Assembly: GCF_918797505.1 (NCBI RefSeq)
Contig: NC_092795.1
Span: 16,231,131-16,295,130 of the forward strand
DNA: 64,000 nucleotides
Reading direction: 5' to 3'
From: Bemisia tabaci
Taxonomy: Eukaryota; Arthropoda; Insecta; Hemiptera; Aleyrodidae
Shown: one piece after another, positions 10,856-22,885 of the stretch
Numbering within the stretch: the stretch's first letter is position 1
Layout of the letters: every line of letters begins with the position of its first letter
Translations under genes and position numbers: made by a program
The notes under the pieces: generated by a model
Database searches by the model: none
What the model saw: only the letters and a program-made list of their open reading frames with translations
Told to the model about the DNA's origin: nothing

Positions 10856-11025
10856 AATGGGAGAGCTGCCGCGCTGCCATGTTCTGGTCGACGAGTTCCG
10901 AGCCCGCTGTGCGCCGAGCCTCGGTCACTTTTTCGATACATGTTCGATCCAAAATGGCGGTGGGAAATACATAGTAATTCCTATTTTCATTGTTTACATC
11001 GGATGGCCGGGTCCGCTGGCCGAGT

Positions 11026-11603
11026 TATGGGAGAAACCAAACTCCCGATTTGGCCTGGAACGGCGTGGCGTAAGGAGCAATGATGACGAGAACTTGAGTT
11101 GAGATGGAAAGGAGGAGCTCCCGGCGCGGCGGTCGGCATGTAAGCGCCTACAAGACTGCATGAATACTTCACGCATTGCGTCAAACGCAGTGAGGTCAGC
11201 AGCGCAGCGGTCGGCGGGAAACGCATAGCGCCTACAAGACTGCATGAATACTCCACGCATTGCGCCAGACACAGTGTGACAGCGCGGCGCGGCGGCGGAA
11301 GTTAAAATTATTAAATCAAAATTATGTTTGTTCTTTCATAATTTTTTCGTTCATCTCTTATAAGTAGAAGGCCCTGTCCACACAGAGATAGGTTTACGAA
11401 ACTTAACTATCGCGCAAAGTTCTGTGAACTATTGCTAGTAGTGTTGAAAGGGCTTTCGCAAAAAATGTGTCCAACACGAGTAGACGTGTTTTATGCACCC
11501 CTACGTCCCTCTTGATGGTTTTTATCAATGTTTCAAAACGAATGCGAAGGGGGCGGAAAAATACAGGTAGCCCATGGGCGGCAAGTACGTAAATCCGGCC
11601 CTG
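11026..11603 (+). mobile_element. Family D copy 3, left-truncated
   Basis: The right end GTAAATCCGGCCCTG is present. The left terminus is missing, and homology begins near GGAGAAACCAAACTCCC. It keeps the subrepeats (CGCCTACAAGACTGCATG near 11145 and 11229). No TSD can be found because one end is lost. Confidence 0.8.
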
Positions 11604-11826
11604 CCTCGTTCCTTCGTTTTAACCATAGAATTCGCGCATTCATGTGACTCTTCTTTGCAAAGTTTTCATTCTGATCGGTTCGCCTTCAATGATTGGGTAG
11701 GCAACGTCAGCGGCCTAGCAGCGGCAATAGTTGTATTTAGTGATTTTTCCTCGTTCCTTCGTTTTATTTATATAATTTGCACATTCATGTTATTCCTCTT
11801 TGCAGTGCTCCTTTTTCATTCTAATC
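11604..11826. repeat. Diverged direct duplication (~75 bp, ~146 bp apart)
   Basis: 11604-11680 and about 11748-11826 share CCTCGTTCCTTCGTTTTA, then GCACATTCATGT-like, CTCTTTGCA and TTTTTCATTCTAATCG-like blocks. It abuts the end of D3. Confidence 0.65.
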
Positions 11827-12196
11827 GAGTGAGGAGAAGTGTGGTGAAAGAGTGAGTGAGATGAAAAAGAGTTTAAATGAGATTTTTTCCCCGGAAACTC
11901 AATCCCCGGTCAGATGCCGTTCGTGGCAATTTGGTCGCCTTTTTAAGCCCCTTTCCTTCTTCGTGCGGCACCCGTGAGACAATATATTAGCCCTCCTGAA
12001 TTACGTAAGTCTGGTTGAACTAACACCATCGCAATTTTCAGAAAATGACGGAGAATGACGGAAGGCAAGCTTATTGTTAGATCCCCTCTCAGACCCTTTG
12101 GGCACCTTGCCTATTAGTTACACGGCCCCTAATCACTTTCGATCTCCTAAATCATGACGTCACCTTGGTTAGTCAGCAACTCGGAACTCTGTAAAC
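11827..12196. other. No supported feature
   Basis: No coding, RNA or repeat signature that I can recognise. Confidence 0.4.
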
Positions 12197-12558
12197 TGGA
12201 CGTATTTATGCTAAATAGAACTATGTGCGAGTGGAAAGATGAAAGATGGGGTGTGCTCGTTTGTTGAGGGCCATAAGAATGAATGGAGATTTTAAAGCTC
12301 CAGTGACGTCAGCGGCAACGAAGCCGTCTCTATTGTCGTTCTTGCTCAACTTTAACTCATGAGCCCTGTCCACAAGGCTCTTGTTACGGCTCACGAGTTA
12401 GCGCTCAGTTCCTTTTGATTTAATGTAAAACCCCGCTTATCCTTTCTCAAAAGGAACTATATCCACTCTTACATTGTTTCTTATATAGCTCACCACGAGC
12501 ACACCCCATCGGCCATCTTACCACTTGCACATAATTCTTTTTAGCCCGAATACGCCCA
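12197..12558. mobile_element. Family G copy 2, ~360 bp foldback
   Basis: Ends TGGACGTATTTATGCTAAAT and TTAGCCCGAATACGCCCA are inverted. Inner arms GATGGGGTGTGCTCG and CGAGCACACCCCATC are perfect complements. A further pair, CTCATGAGCCCTG and TTACGGCTCACGAG, is shared with G3. AC lies on both sides of the element. Confidence 0.75.
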
Positions 12559-12959
12559 ACTAATTCCTCACAAGCGAGAGAGTGATTATGAGAGCCAATT
12601 GGCATCAATGGAGTCTCGTCTACGTGTCCTCTTTATGGACCGTTTAAGTTTTGTCTATCCATTCGAGCCATCGGAACTAGCTCAATGATTGTTCCATGCT
12701 CCGGTTTAGCTTGTGCTTGCTTCCATCCTCTGACGCTTTGACGCATCGCGCCGCATGAATGTTCGCACAGCTCGTGCGGTAAAGCCATTGATTTCATAGA
12801 CTGAGGCTGGGTTTCTACGAATTAAGATGAATGCTCACACTGGCAAAAACGGCAAGTGGCATTTGCAGACGGAACAGATCTGATAGGTACCTACTGCAGT
12901 CGGCGGAAAGTAACGTTTAAGTCCGTTTGGAAATAAGTGGGAGGCTCTGCTAATGCGTA
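12559..12959. other. No supported feature
   Basis: Mixed-composition sequence without a recognisable feature. Confidence 0.4.
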
Positions 12960-13191
12960 CTGCCGTGGTAAAGAAAAATGCCGTGTGAACATCTAAGCGT
13001 TGTCAAATTTCGCCTGACAGTTTACATTATCTGGAAATGGTGTGAATTTTTCGCGCAGAATTTTCGTGAGGATTTTTACAAGTGAGTATAATAAACGTGA
13101 AAATTTAAAGGTGGAATATTCGAAAATGTTTCATCTGGGGAATCTGGCAACGTTGGAACGCTTTGTGCTGCGCTTATCCTTAGTAAGGCAG
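12960..13191. mobile_element. Family A copy 4, diverged
   Basis: CTGCCGTGGTAAAG start and CCTTAGTAAGGCAG end, 232 bp. Flanks CGTA and CATA are a 4-bp TSD with one mismatch. The arms are more decayed than in other copies. Confidence 0.75.
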
Positions 13192-13600
13192 CATAGTTAT
13201 TAGAAAAACGCTCAGTGGTCTGTGAGTTTAAAAGTTAAAATTTGTATTCATTCCCTCATCAAAGAGCTTAAAAACGAAGAAATTCATTACAGTAATTGAC
13301 GACTGAAAATTTTTGAATTAGATCGCTCACCCTGCGATCATAAACGGCGACTGAGGTTACGTAACAATAGTGAGGGAGAGTTTTTACAAGCCCGTAGTAA
13401 AATGAGAAATATTGAGAGTTATAACGAAAAATAAATACGTTCATCTCCCGCGAAAAAACCATGATCAACGTAGGCCAACTTAGGCATTAAAATCATTGTA
13501 CACGATAGGCAAATTACTACAGCTTGGATTCATATGTATGAATTTCTTCTTCTTTGGATTCAGTGCCTTTAATCTTGTCCAAAAAAAAAAAAATTATTGA
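13192..13600. other. No supported feature
   Basis: AT-rich, with only short open frames. Confidence 0.4.
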
Positions 13601-14140
13601 AAGCCCTGTCAACACTACTAGCAAAAGTTCACGAAACTTTGCGCGAAAGTTAAGTTCCGTAAATCCATCTCTGTGTGGACAAGGCCTTCCATTCATAAGA
13701 AATGAACAAGAAAATTATGAAAGAACAAACACAAATGTGGTTCAATGATTTTAACTTCCGCCGCCGCGCCGCGCAGACCGCACCGTGTTGGACGCAATGC
13801 GTGAAGTATTCACGCAGTCTTTTAGGCGCTATGCGTTTCACGCTGACCGCACTGTCTTTCGCGCAATGCGTGAAGTATTCATGCATTCTTGTAGGCGCTA
13901 TCAGTTTCACGCTGACCGCAATGACCGCACTGTGTTTGATGCAATGCGTGAAGTATTCGTAAAGTCTCGTAGGCTCTAATATGTGTTACATGCCGATTGC
14001 CGATCGCCGCGCCGATGGCTTTTCCTTTTCATCTCAAGTCCTCGTTATCATTTCTCTCTAAGTCGCGCCGCTCCAGGCCAAATTGCGTGTTTGGTCTCTC
14101 TCTTAACTCGACTTATTGAAGGTGCTGTCTCTTTTCGACG
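13601..14140 (-). mobile_element. Family D copy 4, internal fragment
   Basis: Reverse-orientation D interior: AGCAAAAGTTCACG-like start, three subrepeats with GCAATGCGTGAAGTATTC (13794, 13863, 13941), and the GCCAAATTGCGTGTTTGGTC block. Both CAGGG termini are missing. Confidence 0.8.
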
Positions 14141-14320
14141 ATATTTGAGACAGCTAAATTATCTTCAACAAGATTTTTAGAAAAGTCGTTTACGTTGAAA
14201 AATTAGTAAAAACTATATGATGGGCTAATCCTTTCTCAAAATGTGAGGCATCTTTCCGGGATTTTGCTGCCGAGTTAATGCGTTATTGTATCGCTTTATA
14301 TCCACTTTACGTTCTAAAGC

Positions 14321-14560
14321 AGTGCTCCCATTTCCCGGAAGTTCCGAATTTCGGAAATTTTGAGATTTTCCTGAATGTTTCCGGAACTTCTGAAATCCCC
14401 GATATGTTCCGGATCTTTTGCATTTTCCGGAATTTTCTCGGAGCTTATAAAAAAATCTAAAAGGAGTCCCGGAACTTTTGACGATCATGTATAGTGGGAG
14501 AAATTGGAACAAAAAAGTTCCGAATCCCGGAACTTATGATGGACATGGAATGGGAGCACT
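14321..14560. mobile_element. Element M, foldback rich in TTCCGGAA motifs
   Basis: Ends AGTGCTCCCATTTCC and GGACATGGAATGGGAGCACT are inverted. The interior repeats TTCCGGAACTT-like motifs many times in both directions. No clear TSD and no coding capacity. Confidence 0.65.
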
Positions 14561-15081
14561 TTTCCAAAGAGAAATCACTATCTTCAGGATTCAAATCAGG
14601 AGGCAAGGGTGGAAATTGGATGGGCTCTTTCAAGGAGCGATATGAAAAACAATCTGCACATGGACTTATCTCTATGTGTTCTTAAATTAATGCGATGCCA
14701 TCGAAAGTGTGCAAAAATTAGCTGAAAAATGCAACGAGTTAAAACAAAACAACAATCAAGTGTCGCTCTGTGGAGTGGATCAAGTATGTTCAGTTCATAG
14801 CATTGTGACGCTTCGAACACTCAGCGAGTCAGCGACCGCCTAACAGCGTTATCATCACTCGATAATTATTCCGACTGATAAGGGAAATTGGGTTGCTCCG
14901 GCACAACTCCAGAAAAATATGAAGTTGAGCTATGGAGACGAAAATTCCGACGTTTTTTGAAGGCGTCGTTCCACAAAGAGAACAAGTCAAAATATCCAAT
15001 TTTTCAGGAAAGGAAAAGAACTGATGAGGACTCAAGAAGCAAATTTTGTGGAATAAAATTTGTTGAGGAACGTTCTTGAGA
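14561..15081. other. No supported feature
   Basis: Includes part of a 141-codon minus-strand open frame (14829-15254) that overlaps family A copy 5 and has no domain signature. Confidence 0.4.
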
Positions 15082-15333
15082 CTGTCCTGAGAAGGAAGAA
15101 TGCCGTATGGACCTTCAGACGCTGCCAAATTTTCTTTGCTAAAACTCGATTTTCCAGGTAAACTTATAAATATTTTTCCTACAATTTTGAAGGTCATTTT
15201 ATTGGGACCTTCACTTGAAGTTCCTGAAAATGTCAAGGAAAAATATGCATACATTCCTCAAAAGTAAACATTTTATCGAAGGAAATTTGACAACTCTCGA
15301 ATTTGTATATGGCATTCTTCCTTAGCAGGGCAG
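15082..15333 (+). mobile_element. Family A copy 5
   Basis: 252 bp. The left end is diverged (CTGTCCTGAGAAGGAAGAAT) and the right end is CTTCCTTAGCAGGGCAG. GGCG-type end on the left, CTCTCGAAT on the right. No convincing TSD. Confidence 0.75.
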
Positions 15334-15708
15334 TAAAGGCCTGCAGAAGTACACCGCGAGGGACTTCCAATTCCAAACTGTCAAACTACTCACAAAGTTA
15401 CCGAGACATTTTTAATTTTGATATGTCTCCTTTTAGAAACTAACGAGTTACCGTCGGGTATTTGTGCATAACAATGGACCAAAAAAAATTTGAAAGAACC
15501 TTAAAAATTAATACCAAAAATCGAAAGGCAAAATGATTTGCGATTTTCACTTGGGATGGAGGTACCTTTGGAGTGATTTCAAAGAGTTTCTATGCCAAAT
15601 TTATTTACGAGTGCCTGATGTTCTAAAGCGTTCTAAAAGCTTGGAAATTCTGTCGGAAAATCGAGAAATTTTATGCTGATCGATCGAACATTCAAAAAGC
15701 TGAGAACA
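15334..15708. other. No supported feature
   Basis: AT-rich; nothing recognised. Confidence 0.4.
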
Positions 15709-16218
15709 CAGGTGGATCGAAGAGGGGGGCGAAGGGGGCGTACGTCCTTTCCGTTTGCCCGAAAAGAAGAACAAAGAAAAAGGGAGGGGGGAAAGAAGGA
15801 AAAACTGAGGAAAAAGAGGGAGAGACGCTTATATTTGGAAAAAATTTATGGTGAAATTGGCCCCGACTGTATGTTAACCTTCTATGTATGGCAAGCGTTA
15901 CGAATTCGTCACGACGTATTTTTGGGTTTTTAAAAATTGAATCTCTCGTCTGTGGTATGATTTTGCAAATTTTCATTAATTTTTTCTCTTCTTGAAAAAA
16001 CACTCCCAAAAATTTGAATTTTGAGAAAAAAGAAATTGGTATCCTATGTTCATTATGCAAGCTACAAAAGAGATAAGTTAGTGTCCCCCAGAATGTGCGA
16101 TCCAAAATTAATTCATGCCATAGTGGGTTATATGATTTAAAATTTCGAAAATTTTCTGGTGGAAGCCTCCCGGACCCCCTTCTGCCCCCTCAGTCCGAAA
16201 TGCCTGGATCCGCCACTG
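15709..16218. mobile_element. Element Q, decayed hAT-like element (~510 bp)
   Basis: Left CAGGTGGATCGAAG, then GGGGGGCGAAGGGGGCG. The right end in reverse complement reads CAGTGGCGGATCCAGG, then GGGGGCAGAAGGGGG, so the ends are related inverted termini. Flanking 8-mers do not match exactly. The interior is purine-rich. No transposase. Confidence 0.5.
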
Positions 16219-16869
16219 GCTAAGGATCCACATTCACTTTCCCTTCAGAGGGACACCAGTATCAAGTATCCTAAGTCCATTCAATTCTTTCGTCAGAAAA
16301 CACGGGCTACCGACGACGTCGCGTCGCAGCGTAATTCCCGCAAAGGCGAGGGAAGCGTCAGCTTCACGACGAGCTCAAAGGTCAAGCGATATGGATAACC
16401 GCGGCTCATCATATTTGCTCTGTCGAGAAATCTGGATCAAATGAAAGGAAGTCGTCCTAAATAAACACAAGCACCGCATCTCCGAGTCGCTGGTGTCGAG
16501 CTCACGCGCATGCCGAAGCCACAGCTACGGCGGCTCAGGACTTTCTTTTTCATCACCCCCCCCCCCCCTTCTCCACTACCGAGCCCCCCTCCCCCACGAC
16601 ATCACCTCTATCCCTCTCCCCGCTCCCTCAGGAGTAGGAAAATGAATATTCCACCCAACACGCGCATCGCCGTCAAAGTAGCATCTTAATCTGTCCGGGC
16701 CTTCTAAGGAGGGCCCGCGAGGCTATGGTGAGCTCAGAGAAAAATATTTGTGCTCTTAAGTTAGTTTTTGTTAGTATAGGAGGTAAACCACTGACCAATC
16801 CAAATTGTATGTTGATTCCGGTTCGTTTTTGAGCCGTTTACAAATTATACGTAACGCTTTGGCGAATGG
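16219..16869. other. GC-rich patches and a poly-C tract
   Basis: Contains CpG-rich DNA near 16310-16700 and a C run (16556-16568). Near 16850 it has ACGTAACGCTTTGG, similar to the motif at 2.4 and 43.4 kb. No gene seen. Confidence 0.35.
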
Positions 16870-16877
16870 GGAGGGTG

Positions 16878-17042
16878 CAATGGCGTGGCGTGAATGATCG
16901 ATTATCGATTTTTCCCCCATTTAAAGCTGTGGTAAAGAATCGATTATCAAGGTGTTCGATGCGAACACCTTGTTTATCGATCCTTTTCCATAGGTTAAAA
17001 GGGCAGATCTATCGATATATCACAAAGCACGCCATGCCACTG
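16878..17042. mobile_element. Family B copy 2, hAT-like MITE
   Basis: 165 bp. Ends CAATGGCGTGGCGTGAATG and CACGCCATGCCACTG are inverted, with inner GTTCGATGCGAACACC. Exact 8-bp TSD GGAGGGTG (16870-16877 and 17043-17050). Confidence 0.92.
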
Positions 17043-17050
17043 GGAGGGTG

Positions 17051-17476
17051 GGGGAAGCGAGGTGTTCCTACGCAGTCATGTACAATTGTACTTGTCCTTC
17101 TACGCAGGGTTAAATACTTATAGGGCTCATCCTTTGTGTCTTTGTACCACAGGACAGTTATCCCGCTGGTTTGTGGACGGATGAATTCCATACTTTCATT
17201 CGTGGAGCTCCTATGATCGTAGTAAACAAACGATCTGATTGGTCGATTGGTTGGAAAAAGTTCACGTTAACTCATCGACTAAAAAATTATCCGCAGATGT
17301 ACCGTTATCAACCTGCCGCCTGCTCTACCGGGATGTGTGAAACTAACAGCTTTTTTTGTTTGAGCATTTCATTATGATCCAAACTTAACCCTACAGTTTT
17401 CTTTACTAAATATTCACATTACTCATTATTTTCATGATAATTACAATAATTTTTTTCTAAGTTGAAACCAAGTATT
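17051..17476. other. No supported feature
   Basis: Only short open frames; nothing recognised. Confidence 0.4.
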
Positions 17477-17484
17477 GTGTAAAG

Positions 17485-18215
17485 CAGGGCCGGATTTACC
17501 TACTTGCCGCCCAGGGGCCGCCTGTTTTTTGCCGCCCCTTCTCATTTGTTTTGAAACATCAATAAAAACCATCAAGTGAACGTGCCGGAGGGGGAAGGGT
17601 GCATAAGACGCGTTTTCCTTCACGGAACTTAATGCGCAAGTTAAGTTCCGTAAACATATCTCTGCGTGAACAAGGTCCTCCTTTTATAAGAAATGAACCA
17701 AAAAATTGAAAGAACAAACATAAACGTGGTTTAATAAGTTTAACTTCCGCCGCTGCGCCGGGCTGATCGCACTGTGTTTGGCGCAATGCGTGAAGTATTC
17801 CAGCAGTCTTGTAGGCGCTATACGTTTCACGCCAACCGCTCTTGACCGCACTGTGTTTGGCGCAATTGGTGAAGTATTCATGCAGTCTCGTAGGCGCTAA
17901 TATGTGTTACATGTCGACCGCAGTCTTTTTCATCTCAAGTCCTCGTCATGATTCCTCTCTGCGCTGAGCTCCAGGCCAAATTGCGTGTTTAGTTCTTCTC
18001 TTAACTCGACTAATTAAAGATGCTGTCTCTTTTATCACCGAAAAACGATAAAATTAGAAATTACTATACTCTCAAGAAAGAGAGATTTTGTCCCCTTTTC
18101 TCATAGATAATTTTTTTTTCTGAATCCGATTTTTTTTAAACCTACATTTAAAAAAATTGCAAAATTTGCCGCCATGGGCCGCGGTCCATGTGGCAGCTCC
18201 CTTAATCCGGCCCTG
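17485..18215 (-). mobile_element. Family D copy 5
   Basis: 731 bp, reverse orientation: starts CAGGGCCGGATTTACC and ends CTTAATCCGGCCCTG. TSD GTGTAAAG/GTGTGAAG (17477-17484, 18216-18223) with one mismatch. Contains two subrepeats (GCGCAATGCGTGAAGTATTC near 17780). Confidence 0.9.
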
Positions 18216-18223
18216 GTGTGAAG

Positions 18224-20724
18224 TCGCGGTCTTGTTTTGTCACTTACGGCTGTTTAGGCGAACACTCAATCAAGTAGCACAAACGGCCACGTTTTTCCTG
18301 CATAGGTTCCCTAGGTCCCTTCAGTGGAGGGTTTTGATTGTCAACGTAAGTTGGAAAACAACCCGAGGCTCATTTTTCGCGAGGTTTCAGTTGTTAATCA
18401 CTTACGACAGAGACTCGGGCGAGTAAAGGGACATGTTGCAGGAAACACTTGATTTCGAGATTTATTCGTTGATTAATTGAATTCTTAATTTGATTCATTT
18501 GTCATCGTGAGCCTCTCTAGCATCGAGTAAGCCATTGTTACAAGTCTCTCGGTACTTCAGTTTTATCAACATATTATGAGTTTCGAGAACTCTTCCAACT
18601 GACTCACAGGCAGAGTTGCACGATGTGCGCCTCGTATTCGCGCTTAAAAAATAATTTGAGTGAAACTCCCTGACCACGTATTTTGGTTTGTGCCGTGGAT
18701 GACGCTCTGTCGTACTCTTAATTTTTTGAATAAATTACTCAACGGAAATGCTTAAAAGCTACAGCGATTTTTCTCTTACGTGCGAAGAAAAATCGGAAAA
18801 AACCTCAACGGATGGTGTTGATTTGTTCGCTAAAAAAATGAAAAAAATAGGAGCAGAGATTTTAAAACACCGCAAACTACATACGTCGTTTAGGAGTTTC
18901 ACCTTCGAATGACTCGTCCTCGTTGTAGAGCTTCCGTGCGTGTACATTTCATATGTTCGTGAATTCATTGACCCAAAACAATTTTATTACAATTTAAACA
19001 ACGACAAAAAATCTGGTGTTATTTTAGCTAGTGCTCACAAAACTCACATTTAACGTACCTACTGCTACCGTTCTGCTTATTTCATGAACTGTGAGTTTCA
19101 GGTTTGCCTGACAATTCATTTTTACTGAACAAATATCAACGTAAAAGAAGTAAGAATCATCAAAATATTATTCAATTCCATGTGTAATGGTGTACATTGA
19201 TTATTGGAACGCCTATTGGAAATAGACATCCAATTTTTATTCATCTGTTTTAACGCGTCTGCTGTAGGTAGATGAATTGTTTTTATAGCGAGATTCCGAA
19301 AAGAAAATACGAGTTGGCTCCTTTTCAAAATAAATGCGTCAATTGTTTATTTTCAAAACAAAAAACTAAGCACTGAGTAACATTGAAATTAATCAATTTA
19401 ATTTTGTGAGCATATATTCCTTATATCTGAAATATATCCACAGAAAGTTGAAACGTGTTAAGAAGTTCAATTCTTTCTTGAAAAATAAAACACGAGAGAA
19501 AAATTAGGCAACCTGGAATGCAGTTAAGCTGATTTTTTAAAAATCTGTTTATTGAGGAGAGACGTAGGTAGGAGTCCCAGATTTACACTCCTGCCTAGTT
19601 CAAATTAAAGTAATTTGTGCAGGAACTGCCATTGGGAAGAGACGGGGGGAGGGGGGCTTGACGATTTTGCACTTTTGGTACCCCTCACAATGAGCTTGGT
19701 CTCTACTGATCACCTTATTGCCAATTATCATAACAAGCAGAGTCATTTTACATCCAACTCCCATTAGATCCTAATTAAATCCTAATTAAATCCGTTGATT
19801 TCGCATTTCATACATTCATTTTTTTTTATTTTTTTTTTTTTTGTAAAATTTTCATACAATTTTTTCATAAACTTTAGATTTTGACGTTTATGGCAGCTTG
19901 CAGAATTTTTCGTTGATTGCGCAATAATTACGAGCGATTGAATGTATCTTTAAGTCACTCGAACCGGCAGGACTGGTCTTTAGCCATGATGACAAAACTT
20001 AATACAATTCGTCATAATGAGAGATAATGGGGAACTTTGAGATAATGCCGAGTGTACTCCATCCATAATTTATTCAGATGTACAGATTTTACGACCCAAC
20101 TTGACAAAAATCGCCGAAAAATTTATCTCCGTGCACCAAGTCCTTTTACCTGCAGCAAGCACGGCAATAATAGAAACAACTTACGAAATTATAGCCCACC
20201 GAAGATCAAATACATCTTAGGAATTTATTACTTATTGATCGGAGAAATAATTTTTTAGGCTAGTTTAAATCGTTAGTTTTTTCATGATTTACTTGGCAAC
20301 CTCAGTCCTTCATAGACTCATTCCAACTGTCAGATAAGCTTCATTGACAGCATGTGTATGTTTTGCCGAAACTGACTCACTGCGGTCATTGCTTGGAAGT
20401 CTCAGCGTCACAGATTGAAAAATACTATTCGTCTATTTAACCCATTTTCTCCTCTTCAAGAACCCTGATGTGACCACCTTTGCACGGGGAAAAGGTCCTT
20501 AATCCACCGTGGTACATTTTTCAGGACAGTGAGGTTTATCTAATTAGATCGGAAGATTAAAATTTGGATTTTGGATACGAAATGATCTCTACCTCCCATA
20601 GAATAAGTTACGAGTGGTCTACTGCATGAACAGGATTTGGAATTCATGTACGTATCTTATTTTACGAAATTTAAATAAAATTTCGATGCACCACTATGCA
20701 TGCAGAAGAACTAAGAAGTGCATT
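18224..20724. other. Long stretch without recognised features
   Basis: About 2.5 kb of AT-rich sequence with a poly-T run near 19826-19843. Open frames are short (up to ~89 codons) and carry no domain. No foldback or TSD-bearing element seen. Confidence 0.45.
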
Positions 20725-21089
20725 CCCAGATAAGACAGGAATATTTAGCCAATATTTAAACAATATTGTTTTGGTATTTATGCAAACATTGGGCCAATAT
20801 TGGTTAAATATTGAGCCAATGTTAAAATCGTACACCATCTTTCCTTTTGGCATAAATACTGTGTCAATACTTTGGCTGAGAATACTGTGCCAGTACTTCA
20901 AAGGGAAAGTATTTGGATATCAATATTGAGACAATACTACACCAATATTGAATCAATTTAGGGGTTCGCAGCTAGGGGATGGTGGAAAAGGGTTAATTGT
21001 GGAAATAATTTTAGAAACCATGAAAAATAAAAATAATGAAACCACTGGGATGTTATTTAATCGATTTTGCAGATTAGAAATTTTTCATC

Positions 21090-21160
21090 CACCTTGGGGA
21101 TTGAACCCGGGACCTACCTAACACTAACCGACGACCCTACCGATTGAACTTTACTAGACG
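21090..21160 (-). repeat. tRNA-like segment (pseudo-tRNA or SINE head)
   Basis: On the minus strand AGTTCAATCGGTAGGG resembles a D-arm/A box (21135-21150), and GGGTTCAATCCCC resembles a T-arm/B box (21096-21108), at tRNA-like spacing. The anticodon arm does not pair well. A decayed tRNA or tRNA-derived SINE head is more likely than a working tRNA gene. Confidence 0.5.
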
Positions 21161-21239
21161 ATGTATTTTAGTGACTTAAAACCGGTATTTAACGTCGAGT
21201 TGGACGGGCAACTAGGATATTTTCCATCTGCCTGGATTT

Positions 21240-21720
21240 GTCCGTGTATTTATTTTACTTTTTACTTTACTATATTTTTTAAATTTATTTTATCGTTTTA
21301 CTTTGTTTTATTTCCTTGCTGACTCTATTTTTTTCTTCACTCTATTTTTTTCTTTTTTTTCAAGCACTTCATTTTTTTTCTTTAATTATTTACTTCTTAT
21401 TCCTTTACTTTGTTTTGTTTTACTGTAATTTATTTTAATACTTCATCATAATTTTTTTGACTTCAGTTAATTCTTTAAATTCATTCTATTCTTTAACCTC
21501 ATTTAGTTTTTTCCCTTATACTTTATTTTTTTCTTCATCTCAGTTTTTTTACTTCATCTCCTTGCTCCCTCTAATGTTTTATTTCAGTTTAGTCTTTGAC
21601 TTCATTTTATCATTAATTTGATTTACTTCATTTTATTTCTCTTCTTTTGTCTCTGTTATTCTATTATTTCCACCATTCTATTATTTTATTTATTTTTTTC
21701 TCTTTAAATTTTTCATCGAC
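21240..21720. repeat. T-rich low-complexity tract
   Basis: Mostly (T)nA and CTT/ATTTTATTT runs on the plus strand, with strong strand asymmetry, inside element K. Confidence 0.7.
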
Positions 21721-22099
21721 ATTCTGAGATGCATTTTGCATTTGATTATGCAGTTTGATGTCTTCCTCATAAAGACTATGCAGGTGCGATTGCCATAATC
21801 TCACAGCTGCACAGCTACTAAGTGCAAGTTCTACAGGAGACCAATAAGCACACGAGATCAAGAATTTCTTCTTCAGTTGAATTTAAATGTTTCATTTGAA
21901 ATTTGAAAAATAAAAAATAAACAACCAGATGTGAATGAATGATAACATTCTCATTCAATGATAATATTCACAACAGTACATGAACTACAAACGAAACAAA
22001 AAAAGAAATAAACTGAGATCACGCGCAAATACATTGAAAATGACCTCAAGGAGGTGGAAATTCAACAATTTCTTGGGAGGCAAAAAAATATATATTATA

Positions 22100-22223
22100 T
22101 GGACGTATTTCTGTCAAACGGAACTATGTGCATTAAGACATGAGCCCTGACACCCATAAGCATATGTGCATAACAGGGCTCACGGCATAATGCACTTAGT
22201 TCCGTTTGATAGAAATACGTCCA
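22100..22223. mobile_element. Family G copy 3, foldback nested in K
   Basis: Ends TGGACGTATTTCTGTCAAAC and GTTTGATAGAAATACGTCCA are inverted. Inner CATGAGCCCTG/CAGGGCTCACG pairs with a central ATATGTGCATA. Arms are nearly perfect over ~50 bp, suggesting recent origin. Confidence 0.8.
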
Positions 22224-22885
22224 TATTATATTATATTAAATTTGACAACAACTGCAATAACCTTTATGAATAATAAGGTTGAAAATAATGGATAATTGTT
22301 CAGAAAGAACACATTTGAGCTACGTCTTAAATCTAAGCCTTATTATGTTTAATACTTTTCGTTATGGGCAGGCATTTAGTATGATGACTTATACCGATTA
22401 GGATATCGAAAATATTTTAAAAATATTTTGAATAGCAGTATTATTGTTTAAAATATTTTCAAAATATTTTGAAAATACTTACTAATGCATTACTGTCTTT
22501 TAAAATGTTTTTAAAATATATAATAAATATTTTGAATATAAATATTATATGTACTGATATTTTAAAAATACTCTCACGATATAAATTTTTACAGTATTGA
22601 AATACAAATATTTTGAAAATATTTTTATGATGTTTTGGGTAAACATATTATTTTTAAAAATACTAAATGATGATTCTTTAAATATTTTCTAAAAAAATAA
22701 TTTTGATTATAATATTATCAAAATATTGTCAGTATTGTGTAAATATTGCGACAGTACTGACAATATTTGCCCAATATTGTAAAAATATTATGTCTTATCT
22801 GGGTTGGGGGCGCTCAATGTCTGCGGTGGATTTAGTTCTTTTTTCCATTGTCTCTCAACTAAATTGAAAAAAATATTTGACCATA

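Larger units (their letters stand above)
20725..22803. mobile_element. Element K, 2.1 kb non-autonomous DNA element
   Basis: Ends CCCAGATAAGACAGGAATAT and ATATTATGTCTTATCTGGG are inverted. Both subterminal regions are packed with CAATATT/AATATTG and AAATATTTT motifs (20740-20940 and 22400-22800). TT flanks both ends (20723-20724 and 22804-22805). The interior holds a tRNA-like segment, a T-rich tract (about 21240-21720) and a nested G element. No transposase frame. Confidence 0.75.

Noticed and set aside
14829..15254. 141-codon minus-strand open frame
   Set aside because: Its N-terminal part is translated from family A copy 5, so it is a repeat artefact.
21090..21160. Functional tRNA gene
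   Set aside because: A and B boxes are present but the anticodon stem does not pair and the acceptor ends do not match, so I kept it only as tRNA-like.
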